In this document: in pieces, positions 57,087 to 64,000 of the stretch | Numbering within the stretch: position 1 is the first letter of the stretch | Layout of the letters: the number at the start of each line of letters is the position of its first letter | Origin: Luteibacter aegosomatissinici | GTDB taxonomy: Bacteria > Pseudomonadota > Gammaproteobacteria > Xanthomonadales > Rhodanobacteraceae | Direction: 5' to 3' | Assembly (NCBI RefSeq): GCF_023078495.1 | Contig: NZ_CP095742.1 | Location: forward strand, 1,426,001-1,490,000 | DNA length: 64,000 nucleotides | Made by a program: the position numbers and the translations under genes | Notes under the pieces: model-generated | Told to the model about the DNA's origin: nothing | Databases searched by the model: none | The model's input: the letters and a program-made list of their open reading frames with translations, nothing else

Positions 57087-58583
57087 TTATGCTGCTTGTT
57101 CGGTCGCGCGGCGCGGGCCTTCCTTAAGGGCGTGGCGGACCTCGTCGATAATCAGGTCCACTTCGGCGCTGGTGACACGGAAGTGCGGGGTGAAACGCAG
57201 CGAGTTGGCGCCGCCGTGGATCACGCCGATGCCGCGCTCACGCATGTATTCCTCAGTGGAGCCTTCGCCGTAGCACTTGAACTCCGGCGCCAGTTCGCAC
57301 GAGAAGAGCAAGCCGGTGCCCTGCACCTTGGTGATCAGTCCGCCCAGTTCGTTCTTCAGGCCCTCGAGCTTCTGCAGGAACTCCTTGCCACGCTCGCGGA
57401 TGTTCTTGCGCACGTCGTCGGTGAGTTCGGCCATGGTCGCCACGGCCACATCCAGCGCGCGCGGGTTGGCGGTCATGGTGTTGCCGTAGATGCCCTTGCG
57501 ATACAGGCCGGCCACGCGCTCGGAAACGGCGAGCACGGACAGCGGGTACTGGCCGGCGTTGAGCGCCTTGGAGAAGGTCTCCAGATCCGGTGCATCCAGC
57601 TTTTCGAAGCCGGGGTAATCAATGATCGAAAGCACGCCGTGGGCACGCAGGCCGGCCTGGATCGAATCGACCAGGAGCAGGGTGCCGTGTTCGCGGGTGA
57701 GCTCGCGGGCGGCGGCGTAGAACTCCGGCGTCACCGCACGGCCCGGGTCGCCTTCGCCCATGACCGGCTCGAGGAACATGGCTTCGATGAACCAGCCATT
57801 GCGATCGGCTTCGGCAAACGCGGCCTTGAGCGAGGCGACGTTGTACGGCTCAACCGTGATCAGCGTGTCCTCGTTACGGAAGCTGGCCAGGTGCTGCTGG
57901 TAGTTACGGCGCGATGAATCCGAATAGATGGCCGGGCGCTCGGTGCGACCGTGGAAGGCACCCTTCACGGCCAGGCGTTTAATGGTGCGGCCGGCATGGC
58001 GTGCGCCCGGATCGGTCATCAGGCGTGCATTGACGTCGGCGATGCGGCCGGCGAGCGTCACCGATTCCGAACCGGAATTCAGACAGAGGAAATGCGAGTA
58101 GGGGCTGCCACCACGGGTGTGGCCCAGCTCCTTGCGCAGTGCTTCGCACAGGCGCAGTTGCGAGACGTTCGCGGTCATCACGTTGGCCATGACCTGCGGC
58201 CGCGACATCGCTTCAATGATGTGCTCCGGGTTGTGGCCAAAGCCGAGCATGCCGTAGCCGCCATCGTCATGCAGCACGGCGCCCTTCAGCGTCACGACCC
58301 ACGGGCCACGCGCTGCGGCGGGCACATACGGATTCACGCCGTCATCGGGGTAGAAGTTCACCAGGCCGCACTGCAGGTGGTGGATCTGTGCGTCTTCATC
58401 CATGCGGAGGAAATCGCCCATCTCGGCCTGCAGGCCCTTGTGGTAAGCGGCGGCTTCTTCGATGGCCTGGCGCAGGCTGGCGTCATGGGCGGCAAAGCGC
58501 TCGATGGTGGCATCGGGCAGGCCGGTGGTGCGGGCCTTGCCGCCGAAGTCGCGCATCTCGCGCAGGGTACCGATGACGTGCAT
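57087..58583 (-). CDS. Class III PLP-dependent aminotransferase
   Basis: A 498-residue fold-type I aminotransferase: LCLNSGSESVTLAGRIADVN (PLP phosphate region), GAFHGRTERPAIYSD, MFLEPVMGEGDPGR, VDSIQAGLRAHGVLS with the Asp that binds the pyridine nitrogen, and the Schiff-base Lys339 in TFSKALNAGQYP. An N-terminal extension of about 80 residues (MHVIGTLREMRDFGGKARTT) is longer than in ornithine or acetylornithine aminotransferases. The omega-amino substrate is unknown. ATG 58583 follows GAGGAAG. Confidence 0.88.
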   Translation of the reverse strand: MHVIGTLREMRDFGGKARTTGLPDATIERFAAHDASLRQAIEEAAAYHKGLQAEMGDFLRMDEDAQIHHLQCGLVNFYPDDGVNPYVPAAARGPWVVTLKGAVLHDDGGYGMLGFGHNPEHIIEAMSRPQVMANVMTANVSQLRLCEALRKELGHTRGGSPYSHFLCLNSGSESVTLAGRIADVNARLMTDPGARHAGRTIKRLAVKGAFHGRTERPAIYSDSSRRNYQQHLASFRNEDTLITVEPYNVASLKAAFAEADRNGWFIEAMFLEPVMGEGDPGRAVTPEFYAAARELTREHGTLLLVDSIQAGLRAHGVLSIIDYPGFEKLDAPDLETFSKALNAGQYPLSVLAVSERVAGLYRKGIYGNTMTANPRALDVAVATMAELTDDVRKNIRERGKEFLQKLEGLKNELGGLITKVQGTGLLFSCELAPEFKCYGEGSTEEYMRERGIGVIHGGANSLRFTPHFRVTSAEVDLIIDEVRHALKEGPRRATEQAA

Positions 58584-58752
58584 AAAGCTTCCTCGCCCTA
58601 ACAGTGGTAGCGGCATCGCCGCCGTGTATTTCTGGAGCGCGCGACGGCGCGATCCGGCATGGCCCATATCCTTCGATATATCCCTAACTATCTATCTTTA
58701 AAGGGATTATTGGCCGAGCATAGCATGCGCATTTTGGCCCCGTAACCCCCGG

Positions 58753-58766
58753 GTGACGCTTGTCAC
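58753..58766. promoter_or_regulatory. Short dyad upstream of the ABC/two-kinase operon
   Basis: GTGAC-GCTT-GTCAC lies 74 bases before the start codon. It could be the binding site of the NarL-type regulator encoded at the end of the operon, but no second copy is seen. Confidence 0.3.
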
Positions 58767-58839
58767 ATCCGCACAATGACGCAAACGACTGCCGCCAAGG
58801 GGTTGCGCCCGTTTATGTTGCGACGCAAGGGAGGACACC

Positions 58840-59760
58840 ATGAGCCACGACACCTGCATCGCCCGCCTTGAAGGCGTACACAAGCGTTACGGCGCAGTTA
58901 ACGCGCTGGACGGGATCAACCTCACCATTCATCGCGGTGAACTGCTGGCACTGCTGGGGCCGAACGGCGCCGGCAAGACGACCAGCATCAGCCTGTTGCT
59001 CGGGCTGCACCGCGCCGACCAGGGAACCGTTTCCCTGTTCGGCAAGGATCCGCAGGACATCGACGCGCGCCGTCGCATCGGCGTGATGCTGCAGTCGGCC
59101 AACCTGCCGCCAACGCTGAAGGTGCGTGAGTTGATCCGCGTCACCGCCAGCTACTATCCGAACCCGCGGTCCGTCGCCGAGTGCGCGACGATCGCCGGCA
59201 TCACTGATTTGCTCGATCGCCGTTACGCGGCACTTTCCGGTGGGCAGCAGCGCCGCGTGCAGTTCGCCATGGCGCTGGCAGGCAACCCGGAACTCCTGTT
59301 CCTCGATGAGCCGACGGTCGGGCTCGATCTTTCCGCACGCCAGGCGCTCTGGGCATCGATTCGCAGCCTGGTGGCCAGCGGGTCGTCGGTGGTGCTCACC
59401 ACGCATTACCTCGAAGAAGCTGAGGCCCTGGCCGATCGCGTCTGTGTGATCGCGCGTGGTCGCGTTATCTCCGAAGGCACGGTGGATGCCTTGCGTGCCC
59501 ATGTCTCTGTGCGACGGATCCGCTGCATCACCAGCGTGCCAGCTGAATCCATCGCGGCATGGCCGGAAGTGGACACGGCTTCGCTGCAACAGGGCCACAT
59601 GGTGATCGCCACGCAGCAGGCCGAAGCGGTCGTGCGTCGGTTGCTCGCGATCGATGCCGACCTGGCCGAACTGGAAGTGCAGCGTGCCGGCCTGGCCGAA
59701 GCCTTCACTGAAATCACCCGCGATAGCGAAGCGGCCGATGCCGCGCAGGAGGCCGCATGA
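58840..59760 (+). CDS. ABC transporter ATP-binding protein
   Basis: The 306-residue ATPase has Walker A GPNGAGKTTS (about 39-48), Q-loop MLQSANLPPTL, signature LSGGQQRR, Walker B LLFLDEPTVGLD and H-loop TTHYLEE. A C-terminal extension of about 80 residues is typical of DrrA/NatA-like exporters. ATG 58840 follows GGGAGGA. Its stop overlaps the permease start by four bases (ATGA). It powers an exporter with the next gene, and the following kinases and regulator probably control it. Confidence 0.95.
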   Translation: MSHDTCIARLEGVHKRYGAVNALDGINLTIHRGELLALLGPNGAGKTTSISLLLGLHRADQGTVSLFGKDPQDIDARRRIGVMLQSANLPPTLKVRELIRVTASYYPNPRSVAECATIAGITDLLDRRYAALSGGQQRRVQFAMALAGNPELLFLDEPTVGLDLSARQALWASIRSLVASGSSVVLTTHYLEEAEALADRVCVIARGRVISEGTVDALRAHVSVRRIRCITSVPAESIAAWPEVDTASLQQGHMVIATQQAEAVVRRLLAIDADLAELEVQRAGLAEAFTEITRDSEAADAAQEAA

Positions 59761-60536
59761 ACATCATCGAAAGCACCGCCACGCCGGTGATGAGCACGGG
59801 CCAGGTGTTCAACGCCTATGTGCAGGAAGCACGTGCGGAAGTGCTGCGTTACCTGCGCCTTCCAGGCTTCCTGTTGCCGACCATGCTGTTCCCGTCGGTG
59901 TTCTACCTGATGTTCGGCATCATCCTGGCGCACCAGAACTCACCGGATGGGGCTCGCTTCCTGCTGGCGTCGTACGGCACGTTCGGGGTCATGGCGCCGG
60001 GCCTGTTCGGCTTCGGTGTGTCGCTGGCTATCGATCGTGAGCATGGGTTGCTCACGCTGAAGCGCGCGCTGCCGATGCCGCCCGGCGCCTACCTTGTTGG
60101 CAAGATGTGCATGGCCCTGATGATGGCTGCGGTGGTCACCATGCTCATGCTTTGCCTTGCCCGGTTCGGTGGTGGTGTGCAACTCACCGCGGGCCAGGTG
60201 GCCACGTTCTTCGTGACCGAGGTGTTGGGTGTCCTCGCTTTCTGCTCGCTGGGTCTGCTGCTGGGTACGCTGGCCAAGGGGCAGTCGGCGCCGGGCCTGG
60301 TGAACCTGGTGTACCTGCCCATGGCCTTCCTCTCCGGCCTCTGGTTCCCGCTCTCGGTCATGCCGAAGTTCATCCAGGCCATTGCACCCCTGTGGCCGGC
60401 CTACCACCTGGACCAGCTGGCGCTCTCGGCGATCGGCATGGGGCAGGGCGGGGACTGGATCCACGTGGTGGCACTGGCGGCCTTCACGGCGGCGTTCCTC
60501 ACCCTCGCGGCCCGTCGTCTGGCTCGCCACGGTTGA
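59757..60536 (+). CDS. ABC-2 type permease
   Basis: A 259-residue membrane protein with about six helices and an ABC-2 fold (FLLPTMLFPSVFYLMFGIIL, YLPMAFLSGLWFPLSVMPKF, PLWPAYHLDQLAL). It forms the transmembrane part of the exporter with the ATPase at 58840. Related bacterial systems export lipids, antibiotics or sodium. The substrate cannot be predicted. ATG 59757 overlaps the ATPase stop. Confidence 0.93.
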   Translation: MNIIESTATPVMSTGQVFNAYVQEARAEVLRYLRLPGFLLPTMLFPSVFYLMFGIILAHQNSPDGARFLLASYGTFGVMAPGLFGFGVSLAIDREHGLLTLKRALPMPPGAYLVGKMCMALMMAAVVTMLMLCLARFGGGVQLTAGQVATFFVTEVLGVLAFCSLGLLLGTLAKGQSAPGLVNLVYLPMAFLSGLWFPLSVMPKFIQAIAPLWPAYHLDQLALSAIGMGQGGDWIHVVALAAFTAAFLTLAARRLARHG

Positions 60537-60572
60537 AGTAGCATGGTTGCCAGCCCCCTCCCGGAAGCGCGC

Positions 60573-61739
60573 ATGTCCACCTCGTGGTTTAGGCCGGCCC
60601 CTGATTCGCTCTGGCGTCGCCTGGAAGGCCGGGGCAAGGCGCGCATTGCCTCACTGTTCAACCTGGTGTGGGTGGTCTGGGCGTTTGCCGATGTCGGCTT
60701 CAATGGCAACACGAGTGGTGACTGGTGGTGGGTCACCCTCGTTTCGTTCACGGCATTCCTGGCGCTCTACACACTGGCGTACATCCGGCCCTGCCGGCAC
60801 ACCCCGTGGTACGGGCTGGCGATGGCGCTCCTGGGCTACGCGACGTTGGGCGTGAACTCCGCCGGCGGCACGTCGTACGTTATCTTCGCCGGTTCCTTCA
60901 TGGCGTTTTCCGGTTCGCCCCGGGCGTGCGTGGCGCGTGTCGTCGCGGTACTTGTTGGCTATATTGTTGCTGCCAATGTCCTGCGCGACTGGGGCTGGCA
61001 GCCGACGCTCATCCTCGGCATGGTGTACCTGTTCGTCGCCATCGCGAACCTGCTCTGGCGGATCAACGGGCAGAAGGAATGGGAACTCAAACTCTCCCAC
61101 GATGAGGTGCGCAGGCTGGCAGCGACTGCCGAGCGCGAACGTATCGGCCGGGACCTGCACGACCTGCTGGGCCACACCCTCTCGCTGATTACGTTGAAAC
61201 TGGAATTGTCGCGCCGCCTGCTCGATCGCGATACGGAAGCGGCCCGTCGCGAGATGGAGGAGGCCGAGCGTGTCGCGCGGCACGCCCTGGCCGAGGTGCG
61301 CTCCGCGGTCACCGGCATTCGTGCCACCGGCCTTGCAGCGGAACTGGCTTCTGCGCGTCTGCTTCTTGGTTCGTCATCCATCGCTTTTGATTACATCACG
61401 GAAGTTCCCGTACTTCCCGCACGCATGGAGAACCAGCTGGCGCTGGTGCTGCGTGAAGCCGTCACTAACATCCACCGCCACGCTGAGGCCACCGCCGCCG
61501 ATGCGAAGGTGCAGGTCGTGGGTAACGAGCTCACCTTGTGTATCGCCGATAACGGCCGGGGCACCGCTGGCGCGGAAGGCAATGGCCTGTGCGGCATGCG
61601 CGAACGTGTACGCGGCCTGGGTGGCACCATGAATTTCGAATCGGTAAAGGGCAAGGGCACCAAGGTGCTTATCCGCGTACCGCTGACGGCCGACGACCGG
61701 CGTGAGTTGCCCGAGGAGCCACGGAGGCTTGCCTCGTGA
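60573..61739 (+). CDS. DesK-type sensor histidine kinase (first of a tandem pair)
   Basis: A 388-residue kinase of the HPK7 group: about five or six membrane helices (about 30-165), a HisKA_3 domain with the phospho-accepting His196 in RERIGRDLHDLLGHTLSLIT, and an HATPase domain (N box LREAVTNIHRH, DNGRG, GLCGMRERV). ATG 60573 (MSTSWFRPAPDSL) was chosen because it aligns with the start of the second kinase (MSAWWTPRPDSL); ATG 60543 is also possible. Its TGA overlaps the next start. Confidence 0.9.
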   Translation: MSTSWFRPAPDSLWRRLEGRGKARIASLFNLVWVVWAFADVGFNGNTSGDWWWVTLVSFTAFLALYTLAYIRPCRHTPWYGLAMALLGYATLGVNSAGGTSYVIFAGSFMAFSGSPRACVARVVAVLVGYIVAANVLRDWGWQPTLILGMVYLFVAIANLLWRINGQKEWELKLSHDEVRRLAATAERERIGRDLHDLLGHTLSLITLKLELSRRLLDRDTEAARREMEEAERVARHALAEVRSAVTGIRATGLAAELASARLLLGSSSIAFDYITEVPVLPARMENQLALVLREAVTNIHRHAEATAADAKVQVVGNELTLCIADNGRGTAGAEGNGLCGMRERVRGLGGTMNFESVKGKGTKVLIRVPLTADDRRELPEEPRRLAS

Positions 61740-62872
61740 GCGCGTGGTGGACCCCACGGCCCGATTCCCTGCTGGGCACCCTGCGTTCGCCGACCTACCT
61801 GCGCTGGCAGGCAGGGCTGCAGGTGTTCTGGTTGATCGCGCTCATCCAGGCGCCGCTGGCGTTGAAGGGTTTTGATTGGTCATGGTTCGGGCCGACCCTC
61901 ATCTCCATCGCGGTGTATCTGGTGGCGTATATCGGCGTGTACATACAGCCCCTCAACCGCCTGCCGTTTCACGCTGGCGCGATCATCGCCGTAGGCTTCG
62001 TCCTGTGGCCGGTGAATCCGCTGGCCCTGGGTTACGTCGTGATCGGCGTGACCTTGCTGGCCTATGCCCAGCGCGTGCGCGTCTGGCTGATCGGTCTCGT
62101 CGTCGCCACGCTGGCCGCCCTCGCCTGGGCCTATCTGTTCAACGTGCCGCTGATCCACGCGGCGATCATCGCCGGTGGTGGTCTTGCGGCAGGCTTCAGC
62201 AACTTCCTTTACGTGCGTGGCGCGCGCCGCGATGTGCAGCTGCGCCTGAGCCAGGCCGAAGTGAGCCGGCTGGCCCGCATGGCCGAGCGTGAGCGCATCG
62301 GCCGCGACCTGCATGACCTGCTGGGCCACACGTTGTCGCTGATCACCCTCAAGTCGGAGCTGGCCCGGCGCCTTGCCTTGGCTGACCCCGCGCGTGCCCA
62401 GCAGGAAATGGAAGAAGTAGAGCGAGTCGCTCGCCACACGCTGGGTGAGGTGCGCAGCGCCGTGACCGGCATGCGCGCCGGCGACCTCAACAGTGAGCTT
62501 ATTTCTGCGCGGCTTATGCTCGAAGCATCGGGCATTTCCCTCAGCGTCGTGACACCCGAACGCATGGAGCTGCCGCCCAAGGCCGAAGCTGCGCTCGCCC
62601 TGGTACTCCGCGAAGCCGTCACCAACATCCATCGCCACTCGCGTGCCACCGAGGCGTGCGTCACCATTACCCGAAACGGACAGGATTTCTCGATGCGAAT
62701 CACGGATAACGGATGCGGCGGCCTCGCCGCGCATGGCAACGGGGTATCGGGCATGCGCGAGCGAGTCAGTCAGATCGGCGGGCGTCTCGCCATCGAATCA
62801 CCCGTGAAGCAGGGTACGCAGTTGCAGATTGCGCTGGCCCTCGTGCCCGCGTTGACGGAGCGTTCCGCATGA
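61736..62872 (+). CDS. DesK-type sensor histidine kinase (second of a tandem pair)
   Basis: A 378-residue kinase starting at GTG 61736 behind CGGAGG and overlapping the first kinase's stop. The topology is the same: about six N-terminal helices (about 25-160), HisKA_3 with His193 in RERIGRDLHDLLGHTLSLIT, and HATPase with LREAVTNIHRHSR and DNGCGG. It is a paralogue of the preceding kinase; the catalytic half is much better conserved between the two than the membrane half. It overlaps the regulator gene by four bases. Confidence 0.9.
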   Translation: MSAWWTPRPDSLLGTLRSPTYLRWQAGLQVFWLIALIQAPLALKGFDWSWFGPTLISIAVYLVAYIGVYIQPLNRLPFHAGAIIAVGFVLWPVNPLALGYVVIGVTLLAYAQRVRVWLIGLVVATLAALAWAYLFNVPLIHAAIIAGGGLAAGFSNFLYVRGARRDVQLRLSQAEVSRLARMAERERIGRDLHDLLGHTLSLITLKSELARRLALADPARAQQEMEEVERVARHTLGEVRSAVTGMRAGDLNSELISARLMLEASGISLSVVTPERMELPPKAEAALALVLREAVTNIHRHSRATEACVTITRNGQDFSMRITDNGCGGLAAHGNGVSGMRERVSQIGGRLAIESPVKQGTQLQIALALVPALTERSA

Positions 62873-63471
62873 TCCGCGTCCTTCTGGCTGAAGATCAAGC
62901 CATGGTGCGCGGTGCACTCTCTGCGCTGCTCAACCTGGAATCGGATATCGAAGTGCTGGGCTCCGCGGCCGATGGTGAATCCGCCTGGCGCGAACTGCAG
63001 CGCCTGAAGCCGGACGTGCTGGTCACCGATATCGAAATGCCGGGCCTCACCGGGCTGGAGATCGCCCAGCGCGTGCACCGCCACGAGTTGCAGATCAAGG
63101 TGGTGATCGTCACGACCTTCGCCCGCCCGGGCTTCCTGCGCCGCGCGCTGGATGCGGGCGTTAGTGGCTACCTGCTCAAGGATGCCCCGGCCGAAAACCT
63201 CGCCGAATCGCTGCGCCTGGTCCACCGCGGTGGCCGCGCGATCGATCCGCAGCTCGCACTGGAAGCATGGTCCGAAGCAGACCCCCTGAACGACCGTGAG
63301 CGCCAGGTGCTGCGCCTTGCCGGGGAAGGGCAGTCCGCCAGCGACATCGGCACCCAGCTCAACCTCTCGCACGGCACCGTACGCAACTACCTCTCCGAGG
63401 CCATCGGCAAGCTCGGCGCTGCCAACCGCATCGAGGCCTACCGCCTGGCCCGCCAGAAAGGCTGGCTATAA
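62869..63471 (+). CDS. NarL/DesR-type response regulator
   Basis: A 200-residue regulator: receiver domain (1 to about 120) with acidic pair E8/D9, phospho-accepting Asp54 in VTDIEMPGLTG and Lys in YLLKDAP, then a LuxR-type helix-turn-helix (about 135-195, LNDRERQVLRLAGEGQSASD, LSHGTVRNYLSEAIGKL). It is the only regulator for the two kinases and probably controls the transporter operon. ATG 62869 overlaps the kinase stop. Confidence 0.95.
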   Translation: MIRVLLAEDQAMVRGALSALLNLESDIEVLGSAADGESAWRELQRLKPDVLVTDIEMPGLTGLEIAQRVHRHELQIKVVIVTTFARPGFLRRALDAGVSGYLLKDAPAENLAESLRLVHRGGRAIDPQLALEAWSEADPLNDRERQVLRLAGEGQSASDIGTQLNLSHGTVRNYLSEAIGKLGAANRIEAYRLARQKGWL

Positions 63472-63488
63472 TCGCGCCACCACGCCCC

Positions 63489-63512
63489 TGTGGTAGCGCG
63501 CTTGCGCGCGAT
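63489..63512 (+). repeat. Degenerate short REP-type palindrome (family a)
   Basis: TGTGGTAGCGCGCTTGCGCG... keeps the inner palindrome but has lost the GTAGGAGC start. Confidence 0.55.
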
Positions 63513-63550
63513 GCTCCTGTGCGATCACCTATACCCGTAAGGCCACCGGA

Positions 63551-64000
63551 TTGGCGCCCATCGTTCGTTTTTCAGCACTGGCGTTCGCGATCGCGCTGCT
63601 CATAGCCTGCGGCCGCGCGCCTGCGCCGCTCACCCACGATGCATACATCTGGCAGCGCCAATGGACGCCTTCATTGCGCAGCGCGGTCGATGCCTCCCAC
63701 GATGTCGTCCGCGACTGGCGGGTGCTGGTGGCACAGGCATCACGCGATGGCCGCTTCCAGGTGTTCGCCCCTGATCGGGAGAGCCTGGCGGCCTCGGGGC
63801 GGCCCCTCATCCTCGTGGTGCGTATCGATGGACGGCTGGCGACGTTCGACGCCGCGGCCTTGCGCGAGCGCATTGCCCGCATCGCCGCGGACTGGCCGCA
63901 AGCGGCGGGCGTGGAGATTGATTACGACTGCCCGACGGCGCGCCTGCCTGCGTATGCGGCATTCCTGCGCGACCTGAAACCTGCCTTGGGCAAGACGCCG
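63551..64000 (+). CDS. DUF3142-like lipoprotein, N-terminal part (3' end outside window)
   Basis: The frame is open from TTG 63551 to the window end (150 codons). It begins with a lipoprotein signal, ALAFAIALLIACGR, with a lipobox LIAC. The mature part contains HDAYIWQRQWTPSLRSAV, PLILVVRIDGRL and VEIDYDCPTARLPAYAAFL, typical of DUF3142 proteins that look like glycosyl-hydrolase-fold lipoproteins. No ATG or good SD is seen; AAGG lies nine bases before the TTG. Function unknown. Confidence 0.7.
   Translation, partial: MAPIVRFSALAFAIALLIACGRAPAPLTHDAYIWQRQWTPSLRSAVDASHDVVRDWRVLVAQASRDGRFQVFAPDRESLAASGRPLILVVRIDGRLATFDAAALRERIARIAADWPQAAGVEIDYDCPTARLPAYAAFLRDLKPALGKTP

Overview
The window looks like a chromosomal segment of a high-GC gammaproteobacterium of the Xanthomonadales, most likely Rhodanobacteraceae (Luteibacter/Dyella-like). 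This is inferred from two large TonB-dependent receptors with strong G/C third-position bias, the Xanthomonad-type GTAGGAGC intergenic repeats, the gene order thrS-infC-rpmI-rplT-pheS-pheT-ihfA-merR-tRNA-Pro, and recC-recB-recD order. No phage, plasmid or CRISPR features are visible.

Layout. 0-3 kb: the end of an acyltransferase gene, then a repeat-rich intergenic zone carrying the first of two identical IS110-family elements. 3-11 kb: two TonB-dependent receptors (the second Oar-like) and ppnN. 11-16 kb: small proteins, a 3-methyladenine glycosylase, a BrnT toxin with a shortened BrnA, a secreted serine hydrolase, an S9 peptidase and tRNA-Asn. 16-20 kb: an orphan pseudopilin, uvrB, tRNA-Val and a pseudouridine-synthase-like protein lacking its catalytic Asp. 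20-30 kb: a CopD/HemJ-like membrane protein and the overlapping recCBD operon. 30-38 kb: the translation operon from thrS to merR, with an AUC-initiated infC and hairpins before thrS and pheS, followed by tRNA-Pro. 38-43 kb: an Ntn hydrolase, an EF-hand protein, a PAS-GGDEF protein and a second composite repeat. 43-51 kb: tandem trypsin-like proteases, serA divergent from a D-2-hydroxyglutarate-dehydrogenase-like flavoprotein, and pip. 51-58.6 kb: an ExeM/NucH-like nuclease, the second IS110 copy, upp, psiF and an aminotransferase, separated by four copies of a 94-bp palindromic repeat. 58.8-63.5 kb: a tightly overlapping operon of an ABC exporter, two DesK-type kinases and a NarL-type regulator. 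The window ends in a DUF3142-like lipoprotein.

The most informative part is the mobile and repeat DNA. Each IS110 copy has about 204 non-coding bases before its transposase gene. They fold into two stem-enclosed loops like the recently described IS110 bridge RNA. One loop carries guides matching the 3' arm of the genome's own palindromic repeat, which is exactly where both copies sit. The other loop carries guides matching the element's own two ends. The first copy is nested in such a repeat, which itself lies between two inverted units of a mosaic repeat family. A second inverted pair of that family, with the same head but an unrelated body, lies at 42.8-43.5 kb.
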